64,000 bases of DNA from positions 148,701,501-148,765,500 of the forward strand of contig NC_060212.1 of the NCBI RefSeq assembly GCF_021130785.1. The letters run 5' to 3'. Source of the stretch: Homalodisca vitripennis. Its lineage: Eukaryota; Arthropoda; Insecta; Hemiptera; Cicadellidae. The translations under genes and the position numbers were made by a program. Shown piece after piece: positions 10,931 to 23,500 of the stretch; position 1 is the first letter of the stretch, and each line of letters begins with the position of its first letter. The notes below the pieces were generated by a model, which saw only the letters and a list, made by a program, of their open reading frames with translations, did no database searches and had not been told where the DNA came from.

Positions 10931-12335
10931 TATATATATATATATATACAATTAGACAAAAATAACAAAGTATTTTATATAATTTCATAAACTCCGTCGT
11001 GGATTACGAACGTGATTTATTTTAAGCCTACTTATAATACAATATAAAATTTACAAATATAATGTTACAAATTATTTTATTTATACAACTTAGACCTTAA
11101 ATTCACAATGGTTTCAATATATATAAATTAAACTACAGACTATTTAAGGAATGGATCTTAGGAATGACTTAACCTTTTCACTGTTCAGTTTCACCTGGTC
11201 AACTACAGAACCAATAAGCTTGTATAATATTTACAATCATGTCTTGGTAGAGTAAGTCTTAGCTGCACTACTTAGAAATTAAGTAATTTATACTCTCAGT
11301 GCAGAGTTAATCAATAAACTGGTCTGATCGTCTTTACGCTCTGACATCAGATGATGGACCATTGGTCCTGTTGGTCCTGGCGATTGTTCTGCTGATATAA
11401 TCAAGTAAGTCAAGGCAAAATCTTCTATCAGAATCCAACTATGTACATAGCGTGACAGTAGTCAAATCAATATTATTTAACTGTAAAATAGTTAAAATAA
11501 GGATTGGTTCCTCAAACACACCTGCTTACAAGCGTATACTATATTAAATATTAGATAAATAATTATGTATTAGATATGATATTAGAGTATCGCTATTTTA
11601 CATTTTGGATAGTTGGGAATAATATTCTAAGACACTGTGACATTCGAAACGGACTAAAAACGATCTAGGCTTCCTCCGGAACTAACTCCGACCTAAGACG
11701 TAGAGGAAGGGTTTTAAAAAATATATTACAGATTACTAAATTTTTTCACAAATGTGGCGTTTTGTGTTAGTAAAACTAAAGGTCTCAATTTAGAAAACGG
11801 TAAATATTAGTGTTGGTAGGTTTAAATAGGTTCTTAAATTTCATAAGGACTTATGGTGTTCAGATTGTAGATAATAAAAAATGTTAAAATATTATGGGTC
11901 ATAAAAATCTATCTGTAGGATTCAGAAATAAAAAAATCAGCCTAATTGTATTTTTTGCAAGTGAAGTATAGCGTTATATATGCCCGTCTGTCTGAAAGAG
12001 CGTCTGATGGACTTTCGGCCACTGCCGCTTTAGCATTCGTTCTGATGTGAAAAAGTATAGGAGTGGTCGCTCTATAAAGCGCCGGAGTAGTTTTATTTTA
12101 AATTCAATTACATTAAGAAACGAAAAATTATTAAGACCACGAATTTGCAAAATATAGGCGAATGCCTCCCAAAATAATTTTACTACCAATGCAAAATATA
12201 TTTAAGTAATCCAAAGTATTAACCATAAAATTACCTAATCAACACATTGAAAGCAGTAATAATAATAAATGTTCAAAATGTCCACCTCTATTGTCAATAT
12301 AAAATTAAGACCGATGATTAATATATGCTATTTAA
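10931..12335. other. AT-rich sequence, nothing recognised
   Basis: It starts with a short (TA)n tract. The 71-residue frame at 11974-12189 on the minus strand lies beyond the 3' end of the mariner fossil and has no recognised motif. Confidence 0.45.
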
Positions 12336-13015
12336 TTCTCTAAAATGTATTTATAATATTTATACGATTTCTTAGCGTACACCAACGAATTTAAATCTCC
12401 CCATACAAATAAATCTAAGGGGTTCAAATTGGGGGATCCCGCTGGCCACGATGGTTGGCCTCCTCGACCAATCCAAACTGTTTGTGAATGATTAATAAAG
12501 ATGCTGAGTTCCACGGCGATAAATGTCATGTTGGAAATACATGTTTCTTCGTGTTATCAGAGGGACAACCTCTAAAAGTTCAGATAGTTCATTTTGAAGA
12601 AAATCTTGATAGGTCTCACTAAATAGTCGACGAATAAGGACATTGGGGTCCGACACAGAATATTTCCTACTAAACCACACCAGACAATTATCGGGAACTA
12701 ACGTTGATAGTTAGATTTGAGGTAGCCTAAGGGTCTGGCTTCATTCTATACACTATTGCTTAACGTGCTGTCAATTCCATTACGTGTAAATGTTTCTTTG
12801 TCTGAAAAAGTGATTTCATGTGCATGCATTACTATCCAATAACCACTGGCAATACTTGATTCGCCTCGCCGAAATCACAGTGTTCTAAATGTGGCACACG
12901 CTGAGGATGATACGGATGCAAACGTTCACAACGTAATGTTCTCCATCATATGCTGACGTATGGAATGTGTACACGTGCAAATAATCTTCCTGTACTTGTT
13001 AAAGGACTTCGGAGT
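12336..13015 (-). pseudogene. Tc1/mariner-type transposase pseudogene (HTH remnant + DDE domain)
   Basis: On the minus strand, across several frameshifts and stops, the order matches a complete insect mariner-type transposase. A helix-turn-helix remnant comes first (ARVHIPYVS near 12970, then RLHPYHPQRV near 12910). Next come EITFSDKETFTRNGI (first catalytic Asp, near 12800), IVWCGLVGN (near 12680), NMYFQHD (second Asp; the GAP that normally follows is lost), WIGRGGQPSWPAGSPNLNPL and DLFVWGDLNSLVYAKK (to about 12370). The third catalytic Asp, in the usual SPDL, is Asn here. The N-terminal start is not found and no terminal inverted repeats were located. It cannot be active. It differs clearly from the mariner relic at 15.3-15.9 kb. 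Confidence 0.8.
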
Positions 13016-13019
13016 ATTA

Positions 13020-13567
13020 TAGGCAATATCTGTTCATTACTGTTATTTTCCTGTTCCGAATTTAGTAAAAACAACCCAGTTTCTCCCAGTTTTCTACGTA
13101 CAGTATATCAATAAATATCTGTCTGTGTGTGAATACGTATACTAGGTACTCGTATACAATAGTCCTCAATTGAGTGTATAACATTGCAATTACAGAACCC
13201 GTACACAAATGCATATCTGAGTATTCCTCGTTTGTAAAGGTATGTAGCATTTTCCTCTTAATATAAGTTCAAATCACAAACAGTAGTTTGCAAATACAAT
13301 AAAAGTAAACAAATAAAAGTAAAAACGATAACTAGTACATACAATTCACATATAAAATACACTTATTTCACTCTTATTTCAGTTTATCTTGAAATGATAA
13401 CACTGAGCACAAAACTATTACAACAATGAAAATCGAAAACTGTATTTAACGTTATAATGAAACTAGTACTGTTTGTAAAATTATGCTGGTTAGCGATTCT
13501 ATTGGCCTATATATATATATATATATACTAAATACATCTACTACTTCAATATCAATGTGCGATTTTC

Positions 13568-13613
<46 letters not shown>

Positions 13614-15280
13614 TGCGTGTTCCTTATTAAATAAAATTTAAAAGAAAACCGTTACGTTGACCATTGACTTTATTTACATTATTGATTTTGAGAATACAAA
13701 TCTTATAGGTAATTTTCTTTGTTTATAGGCAATTTAAGAGAGTTATTTTTGTCCCAACACAAAAAATTTGTTGCGAACCAAGCATCTTTGGCTCTACCTC
13801 GACTTCCTTCAAAACCATTAGAGATGCTGTTCTGGGACGGGTTTTATACGAATTATCAGCTCATTTAAATACTCATTTAAATTAAATAACACCCTAACCA
13901 TTTCAGTGTGAGTTAATTTTACTGGGGGGGGGCTCAATTTCATGTGAAATATTTGCCCATGTATAACTCGCCAATGAAGAATTTCCGGACTTACGTATAT
14001 GTTATTTTTTCATTATTTTGACTAAAGCTTATGCAGTATGGCAGATTCCTCCTCAAACACTCTGTATTTCTGCTTGAAGTCGATTTTGCCTGTTATTATG
14101 AACCCAAATGTAAATTTTGTGTCATTGCTTCCTCCTTATTGACATATTATGTTAGGCTTTTACATAAATAAAAATACGAGTTTAGTAGCTGAGGATAATT
14201 ATAAACTCTTGATATGGGTTTCTACAATTATTGCTGGCATTGTCTTGTCAACCAATATACTCATAAGTTATGTCGTATTGCTGATTCAATAGTTTTTTCT
14301 TATTAGTTTTATTTTAAATTAGATTTAATTGAACTACTATCTATTCATTCTTTTAATTTAAAAGTCAGTACTTAACGATACACTGTTATATTAGCGTTCA
14401 AAATATGAAAATTTAAATGCCAAACAGTTTTAAATTTTGTATTATTTCGTTATGCAGTATTGTTGAGTGAATTGTGTGGATGGATATTAGAAGTATGATT
14501 TTCTATGTTTAATATAAGCTAGTCATCTAAGTTTAAAGGATTTAAGCTCAGATAATTAGGAATATATTGAGACTGGGAAGATTATACAACAAATTTTGGT
14601 TCGTTGGAACCAATAAAGACATTATTATAAAAATAATATTTCAACTAATTATTTTTCAAATGGTAAAGCCAAACAAATACTAAATCGTGTTTATAAGAAG
14701 ATAAATGTTATAAGAAGTCTATAAATGTTATAACAACTCGTATAGAACGTTAGTATAAAGAATTAGCATCAGTATTTATACTGTTTACACAATTGATATA
14801 TATGTGTTTTTCGGTATATAAAAAATATTATTTTCCGGTGTCATCTTATCAATAGAATGTGTGACATCAGGAAGTAACACCGCCATATATCAAGCAGTAC
14901 ATCCATCATAATCAGACAGATGTAGAAGCCCTGACTAGCATACAAAGCAGCCAACCGACTCAACAGGCAGGGTTCTATATTACAGCTACACAACACTTCA
15001 CTCTCTGTGGCTGTGGCTTCAACAATACAAAAGGGAACATTTATAGAATCACTAGCAGTAACCACCGACTTTCCGCGCAGTTTGCTATCGAATTTCAGTT
15101 ATCTCATATGTATTTCCTTTTTAAATTGCATAGTAAACACTGCTGAAAATAAGTGAAAGCTATTGAAAGAGATACCAATCTCATGATCCTTTTAAGTATA
15201 ATTAGACAATACTTTTAGAAAGCAACGTTTTGGGCCCTGAAGTTGGAGAGTAAAAATGTTTTTTATGAGTAGTAATGAGA
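13020..15280. other. AT-rich spacer with microsatellites
   Basis: It holds (TA)n tracts at 13508-13527 and 13568-13611 and a run of nine G at 13924-13932. A GC-richer patch at 14850-15065 has an open minus-strand frame of 74 codons starting with GTG, not recognised. Confidence 0.45.
13568..13611. repeat. (TA)n microsatellite
   Basis: An uninterrupted TA dinucleotide tract of about 44 bases. Confidence 0.95.
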
Positions 15281-15284
15281 TATT

Positions 15285-15865
15285 GTGACGAAAATGTGCA
15301 AAAATTAGAATCAATGATTCGTTCAAATATGCGAATGAATATTCAAGAGCCCTCGGATAATCTAAACATCTGGTACGAGTCCGTTTAAAGCATTTTAACC
15401 GATTTACAAATGAGACGAATGAGTAAGAAATCTGTATCTATATATTTGCGTGATGAAAATCGTATATCAGTCTGCACAGAGTTGAAGGATCGTCTTCAAG
15501 CAAATCCAGACTTCATGAAAAACTCTAACTGGAGATGAATGTTGTGTCTATGTATATGACCATATTTTCCCAATAGAAAACCAGTGTATCCCATCGCCAT
15601 AAAAAGGCACGTCAGTCAAAATCGAACATCAAGGTGATGCTCATTTTTATGTAGTGAGGACATAATGCGACTTGAGCATCTTGCGACTTCTGCCTCTTCC
15701 CAAAAATAAAAACTCTGCGTATAGAACAATGTTTTGATATCATTCCTGACATTGAAAGGGCACGAAACGTTCTTCCGAAGGAAGCCTTCCACAATTGTTC
15801 TCAGACATGTATTAAACATTTGGATAAGCCAAGGCACCACTTTGAAGAAGATTAAATCAAATTTG
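15285..15865 (+). pseudogene. Mariner (DD34D-like) transposase pseudogene with internal deletion
   Basis: On +, in shifting frames, it reads MIRSNMRMNIQE, NIWYESV, SILTD and MRRMSKKSVSIYL (HTH half). ELKDRLQANPDFMKN and DECCVYVYD follow; the second gives the first catalytic Asp, matching the family's GDETW-YGYD block. After IEHQGDAHFYVV the sequence jumps to CDLSILRLLPLPKN, so the block with the second Asp (HDNAPAH in relatives) and the SPDL site are deleted at about 15665. The end is IPDIERARNVLPKEAFHNC and CIKHLDKPRHHFEED, the typical C-terminus. At least three stops and frameshifts are present. It is inactive. Inverted ends were not found. Confidence 0.8.
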
Positions 15866-15869
15866 ATGT

Positions 15870-16813
15870 AACTTTATCATATTTTAAATAAAATATTATT
15901 CACCGTCGTATTTTTTGTTAGTTATTCTGAAAAGATTACTTTGGTCAAAAGGGTCTACATAAGGTAATTATAATTGACTTTTGGTGCAAGGTAATTCCTG
16001 TATCGTAGCAGCGTTTACACATTTTCTCTGATGAATATATAAATACATAGGTCTGGATAGTCTCCCTCAGGGAAATAATGTTTACTTCGGACGGCCGTTA
16101 TTCTATTTCCGTTCCAATGTATTTCCAATACCCATAGTTTGGTGAGTTCCCATACACAAATTTGTATCTAATTCTAATTTTATGAGACAGCAGGAAGGTA
16201 AAAACAAAATATATTTCTTGTGGCAACTACAAATACATTTAAATCCCAGTAGTTATTTGATCTCTTTGAAAATGATTTATTGTTATTTGTTAGCCGTGAG
16301 GCACTAGGGTTGTAAAGTTGTATTGTTCTAGTACATTGGAAAGGGCAAAAACAGTACTATATTTTTTCCACTGGCATATACATAAGGCATCGAACGCAAT
16401 TTTCATACTGGTAAAGGACATTGAGGGCATTTTCTTATTTGCAGAAATTAAATTTAAAACATTTTAGGGATAAAACGATAGTCACTGTCGTGTGATGTAC
16501 TAAATGGTAGCGGACTATGTAGTTTAGAAACGGAAGTTGACATGTTTTGAATACATATTACTACAGTTATCATGGATGTTAAGCCACAGTTGTTAAGAGG
16601 AATCGCGAATGGTATTTTTTTTAGGCTATGCACATGTTTAATTCTGATTTGCTTGAATAATCTTTCCTCGATAACATGATTGAGTCTGTATTGTTCTCCT
16701 GATCAAGAATATGAATCGGGACTTTTTTGAAAAGCTTACATCTATAAATGACCACATATACGATGCATGTAATTTACTTTCATTCAAATGTATTTCTAGT
16801 GCCGTTAGCCTGG

Positions 16814-16816
<3 letters not shown>
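15870..16816. other. AT-rich sequence, nothing recognised
   Basis: No coding-like patch, RNA or ordered repeat was noticed before the (TA)n tract that starts near 16817. Confidence 0.45.

Positions 16817-16864
<48 letters not shown>
16817..16864. repeat. (TA)n microsatellite, left of MITE
   Basis: A TA tract that directly touches the left end of the element at 16865. It probably arose from or expanded at the TA target site. Confidence 0.9.
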
Positions 16865-16867
<3 letters not shown>

Positions 16868-17348
16868 GGTGAGTTTTTTAAAGTGATCCAATAGCAAACT
16901 TTTTAATTACACGACTTAGCACCACACTTTAAATTTTAAAACTTGCTCAATTTTAAGTTTCACTCAGGGATACACTTTCAAATTTTTTGAAGATGGCCGC
17001 CATTTTCCAATATGGCGGTCAACTTTAAAATCTCTTATGGAACACCCTGTATTTTATGTTTTTTTTAGATTCTACTCAACAAAATAATACATTTTTGCTT
17101 TTAAGAGTTTTTCAATATCTCTAATGGTTCAGGAGCTACGTGGACTGGAAGTTTTCATAATTTTTGCCAATATGGCGGCCAACTTTAAAATATTTTATGG
17201 AACACCCTGTATTTTATGTAGTTTTTAGATTCTACACTACAAAATAAGACATTTTTGCATTTTAGAGTTTTTCTATATCTCTAATGGTTCAGGAGCTACG
17301 TGGACTGCAAGTTTTTATAATCAGTCCGAAAAAATCCCGAAACTCACC

Positions 17349-17351
<3 letters not shown>
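16865..17351. mobile_element. MITE-like element with 13-bp inverted ends and TA target
   Basis: The ends are perfect inverted repeats: ACAGGGTGAGTTT at 16864-16876 and AAACTCACCCTGT at 17340-17352. If the outermost base pair belongs to the TA target, the element is CAGGGTGAGTTT...AAACTCACCCTG, 487 bp, flanked by TA, as for Tc1/mariner-type insertions; the surrounding (TA)n tracts make the duplication impossible to verify. The interior has no open frame for a transposase. It contains a tandem duplication of about 160 bp (17009-17168 and 17169-about 17325), each copy with ATGGCGG, GGAACACCCTGTATTTTATG and a TCAGGAGCTACGTGGACTG block. The inner CACCCTGTA resembles the element's own terminus. Confidence 0.75.

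Positions 17352-17402
<51 letters not shown>
17352..17402. repeat. (TA)n microsatellite, right of MITE
   Basis: A TA tract touching the right inverted end of the MITE-like element. Confidence 0.9.
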
Positions 17403-17404
<2 letters not shown>

Positions 17405-17418
17405 TTGAAACATCCTTA

Positions 17419-17419
17419 A

Positions 17420-17452
<33 letters not shown>

Positions 17453-17453
17453 C

Positions 17454-17484
<31 letters not shown>

Positions 17485-17510
17485 TGCGTGAGTGCGTGCG
17501 TGTGTGTGAA
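17419..17510. repeat. Compound microsatellite (TA)n-(TG)n-(CGTG)n
   Basis: A TA tract passes into TG and then CGTG repeats. The 18 bases before it (TGAAACATCCTTAAATAT) recur at about 18212-18230, so a short duplicate lies 0.8 kb away. Confidence 0.9.
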
Positions 17511-17514
17511 ATTT

Positions 17515-19220
17515 GTATACATTTTCGTCAGAGAAGTCTTATTCTCTAATAAAACATCTGCTTCGAGTTAGTGTAACTTACTACCGTCTAAGGCATTTAC
17601 GGAGCTATAGTCAAGTTTGGTTTGTTGCCCCGACAAAAGCAAAGCGATATTAAAATATATACTACTTTTGTCAAAAAAAACAACTAATATTGGTTTTACG
17701 AATCCCTTTTAAATTTGTATTCAAAGTTACATATTGACTTTGTCCTTCATATCTGCACTAAACTACTGACCAAGCACTGCATATTTAATTTTTCCTAACA
17801 TTTGCGGTTAAAACACATTTTTACTTTCCTAAAAAACCATTATTATATAGATAAAAGGTTATCCATATACATTATTAATTATTATAAATTATTTACAGGT
17901 GTTGTTACATTCTATATCTCACTCTATATATTTTTTTAAATATAAAACGACAAAAGTTTAACATTGAAATTAAATTAATTCAACTAATGAAAGTTTTTGC
18001 AAAATTCATATATACAGCAGTTTTATTACGTTTCACATGCTCTTCTAATCATTCAATAATATGAGATTGCACAAATATTATAGAAGCCAGCAGGGCAGAG
18101 CCATGGGCCGGTGTGGCATTTCATTCCTTAGTTAACCAGCAAAGCATAAAATAATGTTACTTACTCAAATGTCATGTTTTTCTCTTTCAGAATTCCGCCG
18201 AAACAGCTATGTTTGAAACATCCTTAAATATTTTAGGATGTATGTTACTTTTAATTGAAACATGAGAGATTATAAATATATATATATATATAATTTAAAA
18301 AAAGTTTATTTACATAGGACTTCTAATAAATTTACCACAGTTTTTAAATTTTAACACAGTACAGTATAATTTGAACTGCATAACAGTATAACAGAGTACT
18401 TAAAAGACAAATTTCTGCTGCTGGACGAACAGTTTTAGCCCAGTATTGAACCTTATATGTTCAATATGCTTACAGCTAGTTTGATTGCACACCTTGACCA
18501 CTGTCGGTGGAGTTACAAATAAAATTTTTATGTTTTTTAATAAAACAAACTTTAGAATTACTGAGGAAACTTACTTAATCAAGTTAATACTCTTTTTAGA
18601 TTATAAATAGTTTTATATACAATACTTTAATAAAACGCTTACCTAAATCTTCAGTAGGTAATGGATATTATGATTACATTTCAGCAATATAAAATTATAA
18701 TTAGCTGATTTTGGGAGCTCAAAATATTGCTGTCACATAATGAAAGTGGGTATTGTTTATTACTTTTCTTTTTAAAAGCGCATTATCTCCTCAATTTTCT
18801 GAAAAGTTGGTATGGTTAGATTCTTTTTAAACTTGTATAAGTAAAATGTTCTATTGGAACATTTTCATCATATGTCGTTTTTGAGATTTTGAGACTAATA
18901 ATATAAAGATCGTTTTTATGAAATGTATAAAAAATGAAACAGGCATTTTTAAAATAACGCTCTTAAAACTTTTTAGAGATTATTTTTTTATGAGACATTT
19001 ATGTTATAAAAATATATAACAAATTTAAACTTATTGCAAACCAGCCGTTCTCAAATGTAAAATGTTTAAGTGAATAAATAAAATTGTGGTCTTTTTGCTA
19101 ATTATAGAGTTTTAGAAGGTTTAATGCGATATTTTGTTCTATCTTTGTTTATCTACGTTTAACTTTGCTCTATGAACCATACCTGAATATATTGGTAGAA
19201 AATTCTTAGACACCCAATAT
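17515..19220. other. AT-rich sequence, nothing recognised
   Basis: There is a short (TA)n tract near 18275-18293 and the duplicate noted for the compound microsatellite. A pyrimidine-rich stretch ending in CAG at about 18190 could be a splice acceptor but no exon is evident. Confidence 0.4.
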
Positions 19221-19224
19221 TTAG

Positions 19225-19900
19225 ATTAGGGGTTCCAACCTTATTCCAATCCCAATGTTTTTTTCATCCTCATAAAAATAATTTGATTTTTCTATTGAGA
19301 ACGTAAGAATTGTGTGTGACAGATTTCATCATTCTTGCTTATCAGGAAGTTTAGACACAAACCTATGGGTTTTCAAGAAGTTGAAACAAATTTATCCATT
19401 ATTATATGGTTAATTAAAATTAACTTCCTGTTATTGTCATTTGTACCTCATAAGGCAAGTATGTGGTATATTACATCTTCATAGGACAGTGATTATTTTT
19501 TAAATAAAATCATTGTTTGTTAGGCTCTCCAACCCTGTTTCAACGCCACAGTAAATTGACCTTCATATAAAGTGTTTTGTTTGTTTGTTGCGAGCATAAG
19601 GCATGTATCAGATTTCATATCTCTAAGAGATAGACATAGAGAATTTTAATAACAAAATATAGTTATTCTATGGGTCGTAACCCCTTATAAGGGTTTACTA
19701 TAAATGTTTGATAGGGAAGACTACAATAGGAATATCTCACTTTTTTGTGTCTGCCAATGGCACTTACGAAAATTATATTCCGGTGTATCATTTTACAGTG
19801 TCGTGGCATGTATAGCGCCAGAGGTAACACTGATAAAATTTTTGGGATTTGCGTAACAGGGGCTTGATTAAAAATTGTTGCCACCTGATCTACACCAACA
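19225..19900. repeat. Degenerate repeated segment
   Basis: Three diverged starts resemble each other: GGGTTCCAACC at about 19229, GGCTCTCCAACCC at 19523 and GGGTCGTAACCCC at 19674. The first two are each followed some 80-100 bases later by a CAGATTTCAT block. This suggests an old tandem or nested repeat with units of roughly 150-300 bp. A minus-strand frame of 73 codons at 19663-19884 begins with GTG and is not recognised. Confidence 0.3.
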
Positions 19901-22900
19901 TCATCAATCTGCAGTGTTACTCACAGAAAATACAGATTTGTTGCACTTAAAAAGTTTCATATAAAACAGTGTTGAAAAATAAAGGTCACTGTAGTTTAGT
20001 GTAATATCTTTTAACTTACTGAATAATAATTTATCATATTCATTATTAATGACTTTAAAATATTGTTTGGCAAAACGGTGACAAAAAATTATAACTCTTA
20101 CTTTGATATAATGAAATCAATTACAAAGCATTCTCCTCCTCAAACGTTCATGATTGGCTGGACGACCCATTAATGTATTTAAACGGCTATCAACCACCAC
20201 GTCAGCCTCCATTAGTTCTAATGACTTTGGAAACCATTTGGTAGCTCAGACAACTTAACTATTCACTTACAACTCTCCTCCCCACCTTTAGTAACTATTA
20301 TCACACCAGTCTCAGTGCTGTTATTATAACAGTGATTTTATTTGCTTAATCCCACAGAAATAACACTATTAATATCTCTTGTTAAAACTTTTGTACAGTT
20401 TGTAATGGCTCATATTAATATTTCATTATAAGTAGTCAGATTAACATTAATTTGCACATCAATCCTTACAAAATGTATATTGTTAGCAGTCACACACGGC
20501 TTATTTTATAAGTAAACTTCTGCAGTATACTACTATGAAAAGCCATGCCAGCTTCAAGAATCGCTCAATAAACGATCCCAGGTATTATAAGTTTTATAAA
20601 TAAACATTTATTGCAAAATATGTTGCAAGCTCTAATCTCGAGAACGGCTTGACATATTTGCCTAATTCTTTTAAATATCCGTTGAAATTTGAGGAAGTTT
20701 TATAAGAATAGAAAGATATGAAAATTTACCAGGAATATTCTACAGTTATTAAAAATGTTTAGTTTTATGTTCAATAATACAAATTTAACTGACACTAAGG
20801 TGTTAACACTATCAGATGAAGTGTGACAAATGGGGTCGATCAAGAATATTGCGCCTTTAAATTTTTTTAAATAATAATTTTACAGTGCTTGATCTGCTAG
20901 GCAGATAGCGATTGGAAAGTTAATATCTAAATTTTACTCAAGTTTGTACCAGTGATTAATTAAAAATATCTAATGCATTATAAAGTTTATTTAAACCCTG
21001 TTATAAAAACAACGTTAGTAAATAAAGTTTTGAATATTTTCACGTATGGGACTTGAAACTGGTGGACTATATAGACATTATTATGTGCATTGTAACAGTT
21101 TCTTAAAGGAAAATAGAGAAATTACCACTAATATATATATCAAAGATACATTCTTTTTTGGACTTAAATGCGTAACACTACAAACTACAACACAAAACAT
21201 TATAAACTTTTACCTTGGAAAGTTGCATGAACATTCCTCAATATAAAGGAGGTAGGTAGGTATTCCCCCTATACTGCCCTACATATGTACGTACGTATAT
21301 ATTCTTTATCGAAACTAAACTGCAGCTGTATATATATGTAGAGATTTGTTCATAGTCGGGAAACAAAACGAAATCTACTATGGCATTGGAAATATCCTAT
21401 ACAGGAAGTACATGAAAAGTATTAAAGTAAATGTTTTATGACCGAAGTAGGTTTCCGAGACCTATGTAGCAACAAGGCTAACTCAGCTCTGGCTTTGGAA
21501 AAATAATTAATTCGAAACAGAAATCCTCCTGCACGTGAAAAAGATGATGTAAGAGTTAAACTCTGATACTCTACCAGGTTCGCTTACGCATGCGCAGAGA
21601 TATTAATCAGAAATAATTTTTGTATATGGTTTTATATGGTTAGTAGGCCTGGCCTAAAATGGTTTAATCACTGTTTAAATGCTCTGTCAATTGATTTAAA
21701 ATACTTTTATCAGCGATTGCTGTTTACTTCTAAACTCTTGGAACATATTAGATAAGTCCGCGACTTTCGTAATCGGCATTAGACGGATAGATCAACTCGC
21801 TAGAATGTGAGTTATCAGTTTGAAATTTACTTGGGTTACGTTATCAATACGTAGAATTAGGTATCGATGTCCAAGAAGAAGGAGGCTACGTCACAGATTC
21901 CCTCGTTGGCGCATGCCCACTCTGCCCAAATTATACCAACAGACCGCTCTAAGATTGACCTGTTCCACAGCACAGGATTATGCAGACTGATGAGCGGTGC
22001 CACTCTACTTGCCGACATCTGAAATAGTGATACGCCTTCAATGTCACATGTGCAACATTAACCCTTCATGTTAGTTACTGCATTCTGATTATGCAGGCGC
22101 TCGCTTTACCTACGCAAGAACTAGAAACAACCTCTATTTCATCTTTAATAATTATTGTATAATTACTAAATTAGCAATAAAACTTAAGTGTATACTATGT
22201 ATATGTATATATGTAAATTGTTGGGTATAAACACTGCTATTGCCTTCATGCCCTGAAATCATTTACAGAATAACACCTTAAATGTTGATGTCTGACTGCA
22301 CGGTCCATTTAGGTGTTTAGTCAGCTTTCATCAGCTACTGAAGCATCCATTAGTTCTAATGACTTTGGAAACCATTTACTACTTCAGACCTTTAAGAATA
22401 GTTAGAATATTCATCTCTTCGTGTTCTTACGAAACTAACGTATATTGGACTATTATAGTAGATATTATTAACATTTAAATAATTGTATCGCTATAGTGTC
22501 CAAATATACTTCATACATTATCAACAAAATTGATTAATATAATCTAAACATCCAAATCTGACAGATTTTTTAAACTTATACAAATTAAATCAATCCATGC
22601 ACAGGCATAAAACATTGAAAGTCGTTAAATAAACGTGAACAATGAGTATAACAATGCTATTTATCTTTCACTTTCCGCTCGTTGCAGTCTTACAATCAAG
22701 AAGTTTTTATTTATAATATCTGCTGTGCAAGGGTAACAAATAATTTTTAGTTACTCTCACATAAGGAACACTATTAATTCAGTAATTTCATTAAAGTTTC
22801 TAATCATTAATATAAAACACCATCACAATTTTAATTGTAGAACCATTTGTGTTTGAGGAAGGTTTTCAAATAACATTCAAGTTTTATATTATTGTAACCC

Positions 22901-23500
22901 ATTATTATATTTTTATTATTGAGTTTTTGTCTTTCTCTAGATATGCCTATTGAAATTTTAAAATTACCCACATTCAGGGTTTTCATTTCGTATTGTAATT
23001 CATCAGATAGTCTTAGCTTAAGAAGATGCTCACTTTTTGAAGTCGCCCACAATTGTATTAGCTTGTCGAAATCGATTGTGGATGTGTATGGTGCTTTATT
23101 TAGTCACACATTTCCATGCCAAAAATAATATTTTTTAATTCCAAAATGATGCTTCAGCTGAGTTTAGAGTGACACATAACTCCTAAATTATTAATTTATA
23201 ATATAGCTCAGATGTCTGGATTCTCGACATTTTAATAGTATATTTTAAAAAAGATTTTCATAAACTTGGAAATTACCAATAATCTTCATAGTAGTATTTA
23301 ATAAAATATGATAATTTATTACGTCCTAAAACATTTTAACTATACAACATGGAGCATTGTTGAAGGATAGAATGGAGGGATCTCCGAACGACCACTACCT
23401 ATAATAGTGACACTAGGGAAAATCTGTGAAATGCTCAAAGACATATTTATTAGTTTAGTTCTCAATATTTAGTCTATACAAAGTTAGAAGTTATTGATAA
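19900..23500. other. AT-rich sequence with a dispersed repeat pair
   Basis: Positions 20209-20239 and 22347-22377 share 31 identical bases in the same orientation (core ATTAGTTCTAATGACTTTGG). A further match, TTAACTATTCACTTACAACT, links 20256-20275 with about 45594. No gene was recognised. Confidence 0.5.

Noticed and set aside
10406..10951. 181-codon minus-strand open frame
   Set aside because: It runs across the (TA)n tracts and the antisense of the tRNA-like sequence, with no protein-like character or known motif.
14841..15065. 74-codon minus-strand frame in a GC-richer patch
   Set aside because: It begins with GTG, no family was recognised, and the plus strand shows nothing supporting it.
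17284..17571. Open frames rich in YI and VC repeats on both strands
   Set aside because: They are translations of the TA and TG microsatellites.
21985..22030. CTGATGAG followed by GAAA, possible hammerhead
   Set aside because: No stem of useful length joins the two blocks, unlike the sites at 29.86 and 58.63 kb.
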